Assembly: GCA_021442155.1 (NCBI GenBank)
Contig: CM038228.1
Location: forward strand, 86,072,114-86,136,113
Source of the DNA: Cymbidium sinense
Taxonomy: Eukaryota; Streptophyta; Magnoliopsida; Asparagales; Orchidaceae
DNA length: 64,000 nucleotides
Reading direction: 5' to 3'
Shown here: positions 1-11,580 of the stretch, one piece after another
How the letters are laid out: each line of letters begins with the position of its first letter
How positions within the stretch are numbered: position 1 is the first letter of the stretch
Notes under the pieces: generated by a model
What the model was told of the DNA's origin: nothing
Seen by the model: only the letters and a program-made list of their open reading frames with translations
Databases searched by the model: none
Program-made: the position numbers and the translations under genes

Positions 1-1350
1 CATATTTCTACTTTAGTCAACACATACAAATTTGACATAAAGTAAACAATTTCATTTTTAAAATTTGAATTTCAAAAATTATGAATGCATGAATCACATG
101 ACATACAACCTAACATGTTGGTGATAGATCCAAAGCAATGAAAACATGTAAACAAACTCACTTCACTTAAATCCTAAATACATTCTGATAGAATAAGAAA
201 GTTTAGAATAAATCAAAGTGAATTCAAAGTAATTTTTGTTTAGATTAAAATTTGATTTAATTTTAAAAATGTGAGATGAGTTTGATATTCCTAACCCATT
301 CCCACATGTATTTAATATTTTTGTTTAATTTTTAGTTAATTAGATCCATTTTTATGCATTGATTAGGTTAAGGTATGAATTAAGTAGCTTAATTAACCCT
401 CACCTATACCACCTTATAAGAATTAACTAAATAATTATGAGCCAATGAGATGACATAAAACCCACAAGAAATTTAAATTTGCAATGCACCTAATAATGAA
501 AAGGCCTAATGCAATTTGGCTCACAATTAAAATTTAATTAAGCTAAGGAGTTTAGCTTAAGTAATTTCAAAACACCCTTTCATACTTATGAATGGAGTTT
601 TGATTTCCTTAATTGAACTTAGGCTATTAAACACCTAAGCATCTACCCAAGGTAGATTAATTAAGTATTGAAACTTTTTAGAATTTTTTGAAATTTGTTA
701 AGGGGATAATTAATGAATTTACCCTTAATTAAGAAGAGATTAAGAAGAGAAGAGGGGGTTTTGGGAATAGCTTAGGGGAAATGCCCCAAAATTATTCTAT
801 AAACCTCCTACTTATTGGATCTGACCTTAATAAACCCTAATCATAGGGTAAAACCACTAATCATTCCCTAATTATGTTTAATTATGTGAGAAGGGTAATT
901 AACAAAACCATATGCAATTATTCTAATCAAGACCTCAATAAATCCCAAGAAAATTAGTGGAGGTAGAAGTCATCCCCTAAAACATACCCAAGTAATTTAG
1001 GATTAATCAGAAGCTTGATTAAAAGTAATTAGAAAAATACACTTTCTAATAAAACTCAAATTCAGAGAAAAGCATTATTCAAAACTCATCAAAATTTATT
1101 TTAAAATGTTCTAGGTTTAATTATCTATCCATAGGATTTTATTTTATATTTTTTTTGAATTTTCTAGGAAGAGTTATGAATTTTTGAAGTTCTCTAAGTG
1201 AATTAGGAATTAATTAAGGAATTTTATTAATCCCTAACTAATCCCTAGCTCATGACGCGACGCATGTGCTTTACACGCGTCACGCTGTGAGAGGGTTACT
1301 TAACTTGTCACCTCACGGGGGTGGCTGGCAGTGCATGCGCTTTAATCCTC

Positions 1351-1377
1351 TACCGTCTGATCAAAGATCGGATGGCT
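1351..1377. repeat. Conserved F-family palindrome, E1 copy
   Basis: A degenerate copy of an inverted repeat found in all four F-family copies that cover this region. The core here is CTGATCAAAGATCGG. It lies in a GC-richer island at about 1245-1380 that stands out from the AT-rich surroundings. Confidence 0.55.
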
Positions 1378-2520
1378 AAGGATCTCCCCACATTTTAAAA
1401 AGGGTAAATAGATTTCTAAAAGTGCTAAATAATCTCAGCTGTCCATCTAAAATGTGCGGATGGATGGCTGAGATGATCTAAGTTATTCCCCTTGATCAAC
1501 ATAGATCATCCATGATCAAGGGGAAGATCCAAGCTAGATTTAGCATGGAATCAAACCAAATTCAACTCACACCTTTTAAAGACAGAGAGTAGCAAATCCA
1601 ATAGTAAAAAATTGATGGGGTGGAAATTTCTTTCAAAGCTCCTCACGACATTGAGTTTAGTGATAAAAAAAATCTCAAATCTCGCCGGAGGTTATCACCA
1701 GTGCTCTATTCCCTTGGAGAAGCATCTTCTGGTTGAGATGAAGCCTTGCTGAAGTTTGGAGCACTTGAGGTTGAGTGGATCAATGTATGGACCAACTCAT
1801 CCTTGCTTGAGCTTTGACTTTGATCCAATTTGATCCTTCCTTACTGTGGGAACTCCAATAAAAGCTTAGGTGCACTCGACTTAGCTCCTAGATGAAGTGT
1901 ACAAGAGTAATTGGAAGGAAATGAAGCAAGGAAGAAGTTGACAATTCACTCTACCTCCCCTATTTTTGTGCTATGCAAAATTAAGAAATGGGGAATTCTA
2001 ATCCTCTCTAAGAAGCTTGGGAGTGCTCTCGATTGCTCACGAGTTCCTAGCTTCAATCGATGAGGCAATTAAATTGAATTGAATTAGGGGAGTATATCTC
2101 CCCTTGAAGACTGATGCTCACGGCCATTTTGATTCAATTGATCATATTGGGAGGGCTATTTGATTTGTTTTGAGTGTGCACATGGTCAGTTTGATCCAAG
2201 GAGTGGATTTCCAACCTCCCATGTGCCTTAATTTAAGCTTAAGAGGGAGTTTGAAATTTCAATTTTTTGAAAGGGGTGGATTTGGTCTAGGGACCAAATG
2301 ACCCAAACCCATTGGGTTTCACCACTCATCACTAAGTCCCCTTGAGCTTTTAGAAAAGCCTCAAGTGATAGTGCAGAGAGTATGACCAAATTACCCATAG
2401 GTTAAGCCAAAAATTTATTCTTTGACCTAAGGGTAGGAGGGTCATTTTGCTATTTTTTCTCTTTGGACATGTTGGGTATGCGGAGAATCTAGGTTTGGCC
2501 ATGTTTCATTGGATTTGAAA

Positions 2521-3240
2521 TTCATTTGATAGGGTTTGGCTCATGTTGACCCATTTAGGTCAAAATAGGTCAACTTGGGTCAAGTTGGCCAATAGGTCAA
2601 ATTGGGTCAAACCAAGGGTTGGGTCAAGTTCATATGACCATTTGAAATTTTTTGGCGACTTTAGTTTGATTCAATTTGGTATATATTTTATTTTTGGCTC
2701 ATATGACTTCATTTAGGTCAAATGGGTCAAGTTGACCCATTTGACCCATTTGACCTATTTGGGGTATGTCAAGGGTAGGTTTAGGTTAGGTTAGTCATAT
2801 GGAGTAGATTTGTATCTTTGTTTCCAATCAATTTGGGTTAAGTTCAATTTTGGCTCAACATGACCCGTTTAAGTCAAGTTAGGTCTAAGGTCAATTGGGT
2901 TAGGTTGGGTCTAGTTGGCTAATTGAGGCTTTGGTCAAGTTCCATAAGTGATTTGAGATGGACTTGATCCATTGGTTCCAATCAATTTGGCTTAGATCAA
3001 GTTTTGACACATTTTGACCCTTTAGATCAAAATGGGTCAACTTGGGTCAAGTGGGCCAATTGGGTTAGGTTAGGCTCAAATGTTTGCTTGGTCAAGTTCA
3101 AACATAGGTCATGTGTGAACTTAGATCATTGGTTTCAATCAATTTGGCCTATGGTGAAATTTGGCTATGTAAGGTTTCATTTTAGGTTAAGTGTTGACTT
3201 GGTCAACCTTTATGTTTGACTTAGTTTGACCTAATTTGAT
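2521..3240. repeat. TTGAC/GTCAA-dense degenerate repeat region of E1
   Basis: A run of degenerate short repeats built on TTGACCCA and TGGGTCAA. By hand I count about 25 TTGAC or GTCAA cores in roughly 720 bases. The same composition recurs in E2 (about 55250-56250) and in the F element (about 45450-45990). TTGAC(C/T) is the known W-box core of WRKY transcription factors, but nothing here proves binding. Open reading frames across this stretch reflect the repeat and are not genes. Confidence 0.6.
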
Positions 3241-3904
3241 TGATTGATCATCCCATGATGATTGTTGATCATGATGAGAGGCAAATATGAGTTTGGTTTA
3301 ATCCAATTTGGTTAGGATCAAAATGCTTGGTAAAAGCATGATTTGAAGTTGATTGATCTTGTATAAGGACTTATGATTGAAATATAAATCCATTTACAAG
3401 TGGTTTGAAGTCAAATGGGTTTTAATCCATTTGAAAATTTCATATTCAAAGGAAGAATATGAAAGGGTTTTGGGTTTGATTTTTGACTTGGGTTTTGATT
3501 GTTTGATTGAAGTTTGGATTTATATATGGGCTCATGATTGTAGGGTTGATTGAACCATGAGAGAAAATCAAGAGTTTGGCTTGATTTGAAAGTGATTTGG
3601 CTAAGTTCTAGATTTTGACTTGAATGGCTTAGATTGGATTTTGAGTTGATTTGAGTTTAATTTTTGGAATATGTTTTGATTTTTTTGAATTTATATTTCA
3701 TTTATATATGTGAATTTAAGTGAGAATATAAATTGATCATGAGAAAATTTTAGGAAAATCATGATTTAGGTTAAATCCTTGAAATATAAATGAGAATATA
3801 ACCAATCCTTTGATAGTCCTATCTTTGAATTCCTTATAGACAACAATCTCCTACTTTAATTGAGAGTATTCTTAAGGGATTCATTTTTCTTAAGATGTAA
3901 TTAA

Positions 3905-3926
3905 CTATGGAGGCTTGCCTCCATAG
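3905..3926. repeat. F-family terminal hairpin, E1 copy
   Basis: A perfect inverted repeat with arms CTATGGAGGC and GCCTCCATAG around a 2-base loop, about 275 bases from the element end. Equivalent hairpins occur in the other copies with compensating stem changes. Confidence 0.75.
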
Positions 3927-5458
3927 GGAACTTAACGAACCCAATTTAAATAAACTCTGCTTTACTTTTTCATGTAAAGTAGAAAAAATATCAATGGTAT
4001 ATTCGAAGACCCATCATGACTTAGGGGTCCTTATTAGGTGATTAAGTCCATTATAGGGTAGTGACTTCTATCTCTTGAGATATACACTATTCCTTATTAT
4101 AGTATCCGATCAGCCTAATAAGTACATTCTCAGATCTTTGTGATGTCCCCTCACATATACAAAAGACACAAAATGTATAAACCAAAAGTAAATACCACAA
4201 TGACTAATTGAACTCACCCAAGACATCACTTTGACTCAATTTGATCAAAGTTGTCAACTTAGTCCAACTTGACTCATTTAACTCATATGGGTCAAATTGA
4301 GCTAAACCCAATAAAATTAAGCTCAAACCTAACCAAACTTGGTATTACTAATCCATAGGTCATTATGGGCCTACCTAAGTGGGCCCAACCCATGGTGAAC
4401 CTAGTTTGAGTCAAACCCATTGAATCAAGCCACCTAAATGAGACAAAATCCCCATTTAGAAGGGTTCTCTACCCCCTTACCCTATGAAAACCATCTTTGG
4501 CTCTTCTTGGACCAGAGGGCCACTGACCCAAGCTATCTTAAAGATGTTGAACTCAACCTTTGGCCAAGAGAGGGTGAGTTCACCCATGGGCATCCATTGG
4601 TCCACCTAAGGTAGAGTATAAACCTCATTTCAGCCCGCTACACTCCCTCAGTTTCTCACGCTTAGCCACGTCAATAGGGCCATGCCATCTCCGGCCACTT
4701 ACCTAAGCTAGACAATCGCCAAAGGCTGAATCATTTCCAATCCTTGGTTCAGTTGGGGAGGAGAGTATAACTCCTCCCCATCAATTTAAACCGAGCACAG
4801 AGCTTCCATAGAGCATTCCGCATAGTCCCATACCTTCTCTTGAGCTCCTCGTGCATTCCACCACTGGCGAGACCAGCTCCGGATTGAACCCAATAGCTCC
4901 ATCATCCAAACTTTCTAAACCTCCACCAAACTCAAATTAACTATTTTCACACCTTCTCCTCCATCCGACGAGCCGAAATGAATCATTTCCCCAGCGATTC
5001 AACCACTAGAAGACATCCCAAGATCAACATTGGCGAGCTTTATGGCTATGTTTGGTCCATAGAGCAATTGGCGAGGAGGTAACTCATGATCTTCTCAGCA
5101 GGGCTTCATCTCTACAAGACGAAGCTACCTCTATCGACGGATTGCTGGTCTATAGCTTAAGCGAGTTAAAAATCTGGCAATCATAGCTTTGATCCCTAGG
5201 TGTTGATCTTTTTTGAAGTGAGTCATATTTTTGCATGATCTTTTTAGATTCATTACCTAATTATTTTGGAGTCAATTTCACCTCCTAACGAGCTTTAGTG
5301 AGCTCGGATCGAGCAGTGGAAGGAGAACGGTGTCCATCTTCCAGCGCTTGTGGGACGACAGATCACCGATTGTCAGTTCCATGTGATTAGAATGGAAACC
5401 TTGATTAAGCGTGTTAAAATAATTGAATTAAACTCTTTGAAATCATGGGATTAATCTC

Positions 5459-5485
5459 GACCGTTCGATCTAAGATCGGACGGTC
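5459..5485. repeat. Conserved F-family palindrome, left F copy
   Basis: An inverted repeat with arms GACCGTTCGATCT and AGATCGGACGGTC around one base; the arms differ from perfect complementarity at one position. This is the cleanest of the four copies. Confidence 0.7.
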
Positions 5486-6994
5486 GAGATGAAATCTCAT
5501 TCATCACTACTGAGTTAGCTGTCATGTTAGACAATTTAAGTGACCAATACCACTACTCTACATGGAAAGTATTGCCGCATCAGTATCCACATGGCGCCGA
5601 TGATTTAAAGGGTTAATTAGGCTTTAAAAATATAATTAAATGGTTAACTTCCAAAAATCATAACTAATTGTAGAAAAATCTAAAAATGCAAATAAGCCCA
5701 TTTTGAAAAGGCTAGATAGAGGATAATTTAATAAAAATAAAATTCCTAATTTATGCCTAGTGAGCAGTGCTTAATAAATGCTTGAAGCTTAGGCTAATTA
5801 CATTAATTAAGGCCAAATTATTTGGCAAATTAATTATAAATTTAGTGGGATGTTTCTATGGGATGTCCTTTGCCTCCCATAATTTTCTTGGAATTATTTA
5901 TCATGTAATTTAAAGAATTTGGAATTTCAATTCTAATTTTCCTCTTAAATCAATTAAATAATTATAAAAATAGTTGAACAGTAATAAAATTAAATAATTA
6001 ATAATAATTAATCATTGTGCATAGTGAGAAGAGTGAGGAGAAATAATTAGGCCCCTTTTCCTAATTATTTTTCCAAGTGTATTTTCTTCAGAGGGTTAGT
6101 TAGCTTGTTTAATAATTAGGGAATAATTAGAAAAATTAATGATAAAATAAAAATCAAACAAAATTAATAATTAGTTCATATAATTCAAACATAATCCATT
6201 AATTCCTTTTATGTGTTTAATAACATAAAATCATTAAAGAAATTATGATTAATCCATTGGTATGGGTAAATCATAAGAGTATTTAACTAATATTCTCTCC
6301 TTCTTTAATCTAATTAATTCTTAAGCGTGAGCCTAATTGCATTAGATTCCTTTAGGTGCATTACGAATTTTACTTCCCTAAAAGCATATCATTGAAGGTT
6401 CATGATCTAGTAGTTAATTAAATTAAAGGAGTTTAAAAAGGGGTAATTGAATTGATGTGCTTAATGGTTTGAACTTAATCAACTCATAACATTCATTTAA
6501 TTTTTTTCTTTAAATATATCAAATCACCAACATGGGATAGGGTAAATACTAAGTATCATCTCTCCTCTTTAGGTTTCAATAACTCAAATATCAAAAATCA
6601 AATCTTATAAGAACTTTAGTTAGTTTTAAGGAATATTTATTTAGTTTGATTGTCCTTAGGACTTAATGTAATTGAGTATGTTATGTGGTGATATTTAATT
6701 ACTTTTTTTATTCATTATAAATGTGCATGTCATTTGTTTCACATGTTTATATTTTCAAAAGAAAAGATAATTAAAAGTAGATGATTACATTTAAGTTGCG
6801 CATGTTGGATAAATACTATTATATGGTGTGACTATTATCACTAATAAATTCTAAATTATTTTTAAAACTATAAGCTAATGATGAATAATAATGTAAAATT
6901 TAAGTTAACGTTGGCTATAAATGTGTAATAAAGTTTCCATTTAGTTATAATTTAAAGATGCTAAAAGATTATTTTATTTTCATGGTTCATGTGC

Positions 6995-7400
6995 ATGTTT
7001 ACATATGTTTGAGTTGGCAAGTATATAGTTTGCACATCCCGAGAACACGAGACTTTAAGTAGCCCAAAGGAGGTCTTAGATAATCTCATTTTCTAGATTT
7101 AACAATGACACGTGCTTGTTTAATTTTATTTATGTGTATGCATGTGCTAAAATTTGAGATAAATTTTTTGCTTTACATGAACAAAAGATTTGCTTTTATA
7201 TAACTTTTATATGATTTTTATTTCTACGCTTGTGTATATGATTACATATGTTTAAGTTAGCAAGTATATAGTTTGGACATTCCGGGAGCATGAGGCTTTA
7301 AGTAGCCCCAAGGAGGTCTTAGATAATCTCACTTCCATGGTTTAGCAAAGACATGTACTTGCTTAAATCTATAATACATTTTTGCATATGCTTAGCTATC
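6995..7400 (+). repeat. 242-bp tandem duplication in left F copy
   Basis: The block starting ACATATGTTTGAGTTGGCAA at about 7001 recurs at about 7243 as ACATATGTTTAAGTTAGCAA. Both blocks continue through a shared ...AAGGAGGTCTTAGATAATCTC segment. In the right copy, E2 inserted in the GGAGG of this segment. Confidence 0.75.
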
Positions 7401-9751
7401 AAATGAAATCTTTCTTCTCTAATAAATTCAAGCATTAATGATCATCAAGTGTGCAAAATATAAATATGTATTGCATGTATAAATATGTATATTAAATGAA
7501 ATATCATGAATAATAAAAATGGGGAAGTCTGTATGCTATTGATGATAGAAATAGTGGAATGTTATTCATGTAATGGTGACTCAATTTTATTAATTATAAG
7601 ATGCCTTTCATAATGAAATAAGATTCTTTAAAATTAATCTAAACTTAGGCTTAAGAAATTTTTTATAAATGGTTCACTAAAGAAACTAAAGTTATAGTAA
7701 TATACATTAAGAAATAACATAGGCTAGGGATGACGGGGACAAACCTCTTTCTTCTCTTCATAATAATTAGATGTTAAGTAGACATCGAATGAAATAAGAA
7801 AGTATAAATTAAAATTAATCAATTCATTCAAAGATTTGAAGTGAAACCTCCCTAACATTTAACTTAAACAAGTCTAAACTTTAGACAATCATAAGCTTAA
7901 AGCTTAATAAAAACACGCCATACTAAACCTTAGCACACACATTAGAATCCTCAGTCATCGATTCTCGTATTAAGTTAAGCCAGTGTTTATTATGGTAATA
8001 TGTTTTATTTTGTGATATAATATATTATAGTAGATGTTAAGATTATTTGTGTGTAGATTAAATGTTAGGTTATTATTAGCCTAATGATATCTTATTAAGG
8101 AGATTGTGCTAAAGGAGCCACTGTAATAATCAATAATTATAAATATTTTTGCTTTCAGGTGTCGCTTATGCCCCTAAGAATAATCCAATTAGGATAAGTG
8201 GGCTTAATTACCCAAGTGCAGGATGCTAAGTCTAAATATGTGAAATATAATTATTTGGCTTGTATGTTCGTTTAGCTAATGTCTATTTTGCAGGTGTAGT
8301 TAGACTTTATTTTTTATAAACATGTAATTTTGCAATAAGATTAGGATTAGTGCTATAGGGTTTAGGATGAGTAGTGGTAGAAGCCAGAGACCTAGGAGGT
8401 CTTATGAAGCCTAAAGCAAACTAATCCAAAGGAAAAAAAGAAGAATAAGAGATTAAAGAACCCTATAGAATTTATTTCATTTGTAAAATTTAATTGTAAC
8501 CCAGGTTGTATAAGGGTAGAGCTTGGCTACATAAAATTTTCTCTTTTTCAGGGTACACAATGATACCCAACCACATCGACCTCTTATTATTTTATGAAAC
8601 TTAAATGTTTGATTATTATATTTAGTTTGCACAATAGAAATGATATGTTTTTTTATAGATTTCTTAAAGTGTGATGATTTAAAGTGTAGCCTAGATGTGG
8701 TAGTCTCTTTAGGATAAAATTAAATTTTCTATCATTACTAAAAATTCATAACTAAATTTTAATATAACTCATGACCTTACATTAAAACTTAGGTTTATAA
8801 TCAAGATAAATAAAAGATTTAGAAACCCTTTAGCTGAATGTTATATATTATCACACTATGCATTTCATATTATGCCACTCTTGAATAGGGAGGGTCTCCA
8901 CTCTTGCACGATAAAGGATATGCTTGATCTTTGATGGTGATCCCTTATAGTGGAGAACACCATCTCCAATTGATTTAGCGCATGACTTAATTTCATTATG
9001 CATATAGGCATAATTGTCCCAAGCTTTGGTCCAAACAAATGTGTCAAAATGGCCTAAAAAGTTGTAAATTTTGGCATTAGTTTAAGTAATGTTTTCATGC
9101 CAATCATATTATAGTCTCTTAAAGAGTGAGTTTAAGATTCAAGCTTCCTCTCTAATTAAATAATATCATATCTATCTTGCATTTATATAAGACCTACTTA
9201 CAAATTTTAAAAGATAGGAGGTGTTAGCTAGTAGCCACTTTAGGTGATTATAAGTCTAGAAGAGTTGAGATGTGTCTATTCCCTCTTGTAGAGGTAAACC
9301 ATTATATCCCATTTTTTATTAGACTTAGGTCGTGCTTCTAGCTTGTGTTAAAGCATTTTAGATTTAGGTTCTGAGGCTACTTATTTTCCTTGGGCCACGA
9401 GTATAACTCCTTATCATTTAGGCATTTTCACAATCTTGTGTTGTTGGATTATGAGCCCTGTCATTCTAATGAAATTTCAATTTAAACAAAAATAAATTTT
9501 CTATTTCAAAAATATAAACCCTCATTATAGGGTAGATTGAAGAACTTACTAGGCTTCCTAGTATCATGAGTGTTTCCTACTTATTCTCCTTTGGAACCTA
9601 TAAATAAGTCTTTCGATTTGAACTTTCCCCACTTGATTTTTGAAAATACCTAATCTTTTGACAGTTTAATTTTGAAATCTTTGGAGATACTTATTGACTA
9701 CTTTAATCGAGATTATTTTTAGAAAATTCCTATTTCTTAAGATGTAATTAA

Positions 9752-9772
9752 CTATGAGAGCTTGCTCTATAG
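9752..9772. repeat. F-family terminal hairpin, left F copy
   Basis: Arms CTATGAGAGC and GCTCTATAG around TT. Three stem positions differ from the E1 hairpin on both arms, so pairing is kept (compensatory changes); one 3' arm base is missing. Confidence 0.65.
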
Positions 9773-10017
9773 GGAACTAAAGAACCTGATATAAAATAAA
9801 CCCTGCTTTACTTCTTCATATAAAGTTGGGCAAAGATCTCTGGTATATACGTAGACCCATCTGCCTTAGAAGTTCTTATTAGGTGATTAGGTCCATTATA
9901 TGGTGATATTTCTATCTTCCGATAGTATATCTTGTCTTAATGCCGCACCCAATCACTTTAATAAGTACCCCCTAAATTCTGCGTGGTGTCCCTACGACAG
10001 TAAATTAAAACACCACA

Positions 10018-10022
10018 AACTA
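10018..10022. other. Target site duplication AACTA, right side of left F copy
   Basis: AACTA directly follows the CACCACA terminus. The same bases flank both ends of the complete right F copy (44671-44675 and 60160-60164). Confidence 0.7.
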
Positions 10023-11319
10023 TTTTATATTTTAATCAAAGATTACATCTTATCATTTTTTTTCTTTGTATATATATAGTTAAATTCAATAAACACTTAA
10101 ACTTAAATATTTACATAACAAATAACTAAATATTTAATATTACATTAATAATATTTATCATTAATTTTTTTAAGTGAGATACACGCTTACAAAAGTAGAA
10201 AAGCTATATTTGTGAATATCTCATAGCTTTCATTAAAACTTTATCAAAATATCTCATCAACCGATGTTTAATATCTTATTCTTAAAAAATAATTTTTGAT
10301 TTTTATTCTTAATACACTTCACTTGAACTAATTCTTTACTTCTCCTTTCTTCTTGTTTGGTTAACTAATACATACATCTTTCAACCTCTTTTGATTCAAT
10401 CTATTATATGGATTACTAAATACCAAATTCTTTACATCATATATTGCTTATTTAGAATCCCTATAGGCCACTCTATATCTTTCTTAATTTTTTTGAGCTT
10501 TTACATTTAAATCAATTTTTAAAGTGAAATGTTTTATTTTTGATTTTTTATCTCACATTTTGACTTCATCATCGACTGTTTTTTCCTAATGAGGCATTTT
10601 TATTTTGATTCTCCAAGCACATTTTTTTTGCAACTTACTTAATATCACTTGTTATTTTTCTCACATAAAATTAGCTTTTTAATGCACATCCTAAATACTA
10701 AGATCTTATACTTTACTCTTAAAAATAATTTTAGTTTTCTTCAAGTACCCCCATTTGATTCTAGGATAATGACTTATTTTATTTTTTAACTTTCAATCTT
10801 TCACCTTAAAATTTAAAACTAGTAGTTGATCTTGGATACTTAAATTTTCACCCAAAATACTCCTATAATCCTTACAATCTAAATGATTGATATTCATTAA
10901 AAGAAAATAATCAATCTACAGTTTAGTAGGTTCATTCTTATAAGTGATAACATGTTTCTTTTTTTTCTTAAATAAAGTATTAATAATTACAAAATCATAA
11001 GTCAAATCAAAATCCAATATAGTTTTACATACTTCATTAGTCACTCTAAACTCATAGCCATCATGATTTCTTTTAAAATCTTTTATTATTTTATAATATT
11101 TTCATTTAGATATATTCTAATAAATACTCTTATTTTAAAGAGGTACCCTTTGTATTAATCCTTCTAAGTCATTCTAATTTTTTTTAAAACATACATCCAA
11201 ACTTACTTGATGAGCATAAACACTTATAATTTTAATAATCTTAGCATCATTAGTAATCTTTAAAGCTATAATTTTCTATTGCTAATTTTATTAATTTTCA
11301 TAATATTATTCTTTAAACT

Positions 11320-11374
<55 letters not shown>

Positions 11375-11580
11375 ACACTTACACTATTTTTAGTATGTCT
11401 CCTATGTGAATATCAAAATTTATAACTTAAATTATTAATCTCCTTGGCCTTTTTCCTAAATCATTTATTTTCTTGAATACATAAGATATTTATCTTTCTA
11501 TGAACCATAATATCTATTAATTCTATTAATTCACTTATAAAAATAAATATATTATAAATTTCTATTTGAATTATAGTTTC
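10023..11580 (-). pseudogene. RTE-type LINE, endonuclease domain remnant (left copy)
   Basis: Reading the minus strand, and allowing many stops and frameshifts, the apurinic-like endonuclease of an RTE-clade LINE can be followed. Near 11530 it reads HRKINILCIQENK, with the catalytic-Glu motif of the family (LCIQETKW). Then come a piece like AYAPQVGL, a segment reading DFDLTYDFVIINTLFKKKK, and LQIDYFLL followed by LVLNFKV and PRIKWGYLK. These match in order the conserved blocks of plant RTE endonucleases up to the linker before the RT. The region contains a (TA)n tract and is interrupted by the F insertion at 10018. It cannot encode a working protein. Confidence 0.8.
11322..11371. repeat. (TA)n microsatellite, about 25 units
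   Basis: A pure TA run inside the RTE remnant. The duplicate locus has only about 9 units (61458-61475), so it changed length after the duplication. Confidence 0.95.

Larger units (their letters stand above)
1..4199. mobile_element. F-family non-coding element E1, partial and chimeric
   Basis: No coding capacity is seen. Positions 1 to about 3795 align in direct orientation with 52573 to about 56580 of the inverted F-family element E2, so this part is antisense relative to the F element at 44676-60159. From about 3797 to 4199 the sequence switches to the sense 3' terminus of the family, homologous to about 9640-10017 and 59770-60159 and to the reverse complement of the start of E2. It ends in CCACA, and the next bases, ATGAC at 4200-4204, match an uninterrupted stretch at 45871-45875 in the duplicate locus. 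This marks the right insertion edge. The left end lies outside the window. The orientation switch could be recombination, template switching or a nested pair of elements. Confidence 0.65.
4200..10017 (+). mobile_element. F-family element, left locus, 3' part
   Basis: This non-coding stretch is the left duplicate of the F element at 44676-60159. It matches 45871-48684 and then 57252-60159, the gap being the later insertion E2. Its 3' end, CACCACA at 10011-10017, is followed by AACTA (10018-10022), the same five bases that follow the right copy. Its 5' part is displaced beyond the window by E1. It contains a TTGAC-rich start, a GC-richer palindrome (5459-5485), a 242-bp tandem duplication (from about 6995) and the terminal hairpin (9752-9772). 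No convincing open reading frame, primer binding site or polypurine tract was recognised, so it may be a solo LTR of a large element or a LARD-like derivative. Confidence 0.75.

Noticed and set aside
3004..3219. 71-codon open frame in E1
   Set aside because: It is a reading of the TTGAC/GTCAA repeat region with no conservation in the other copies.
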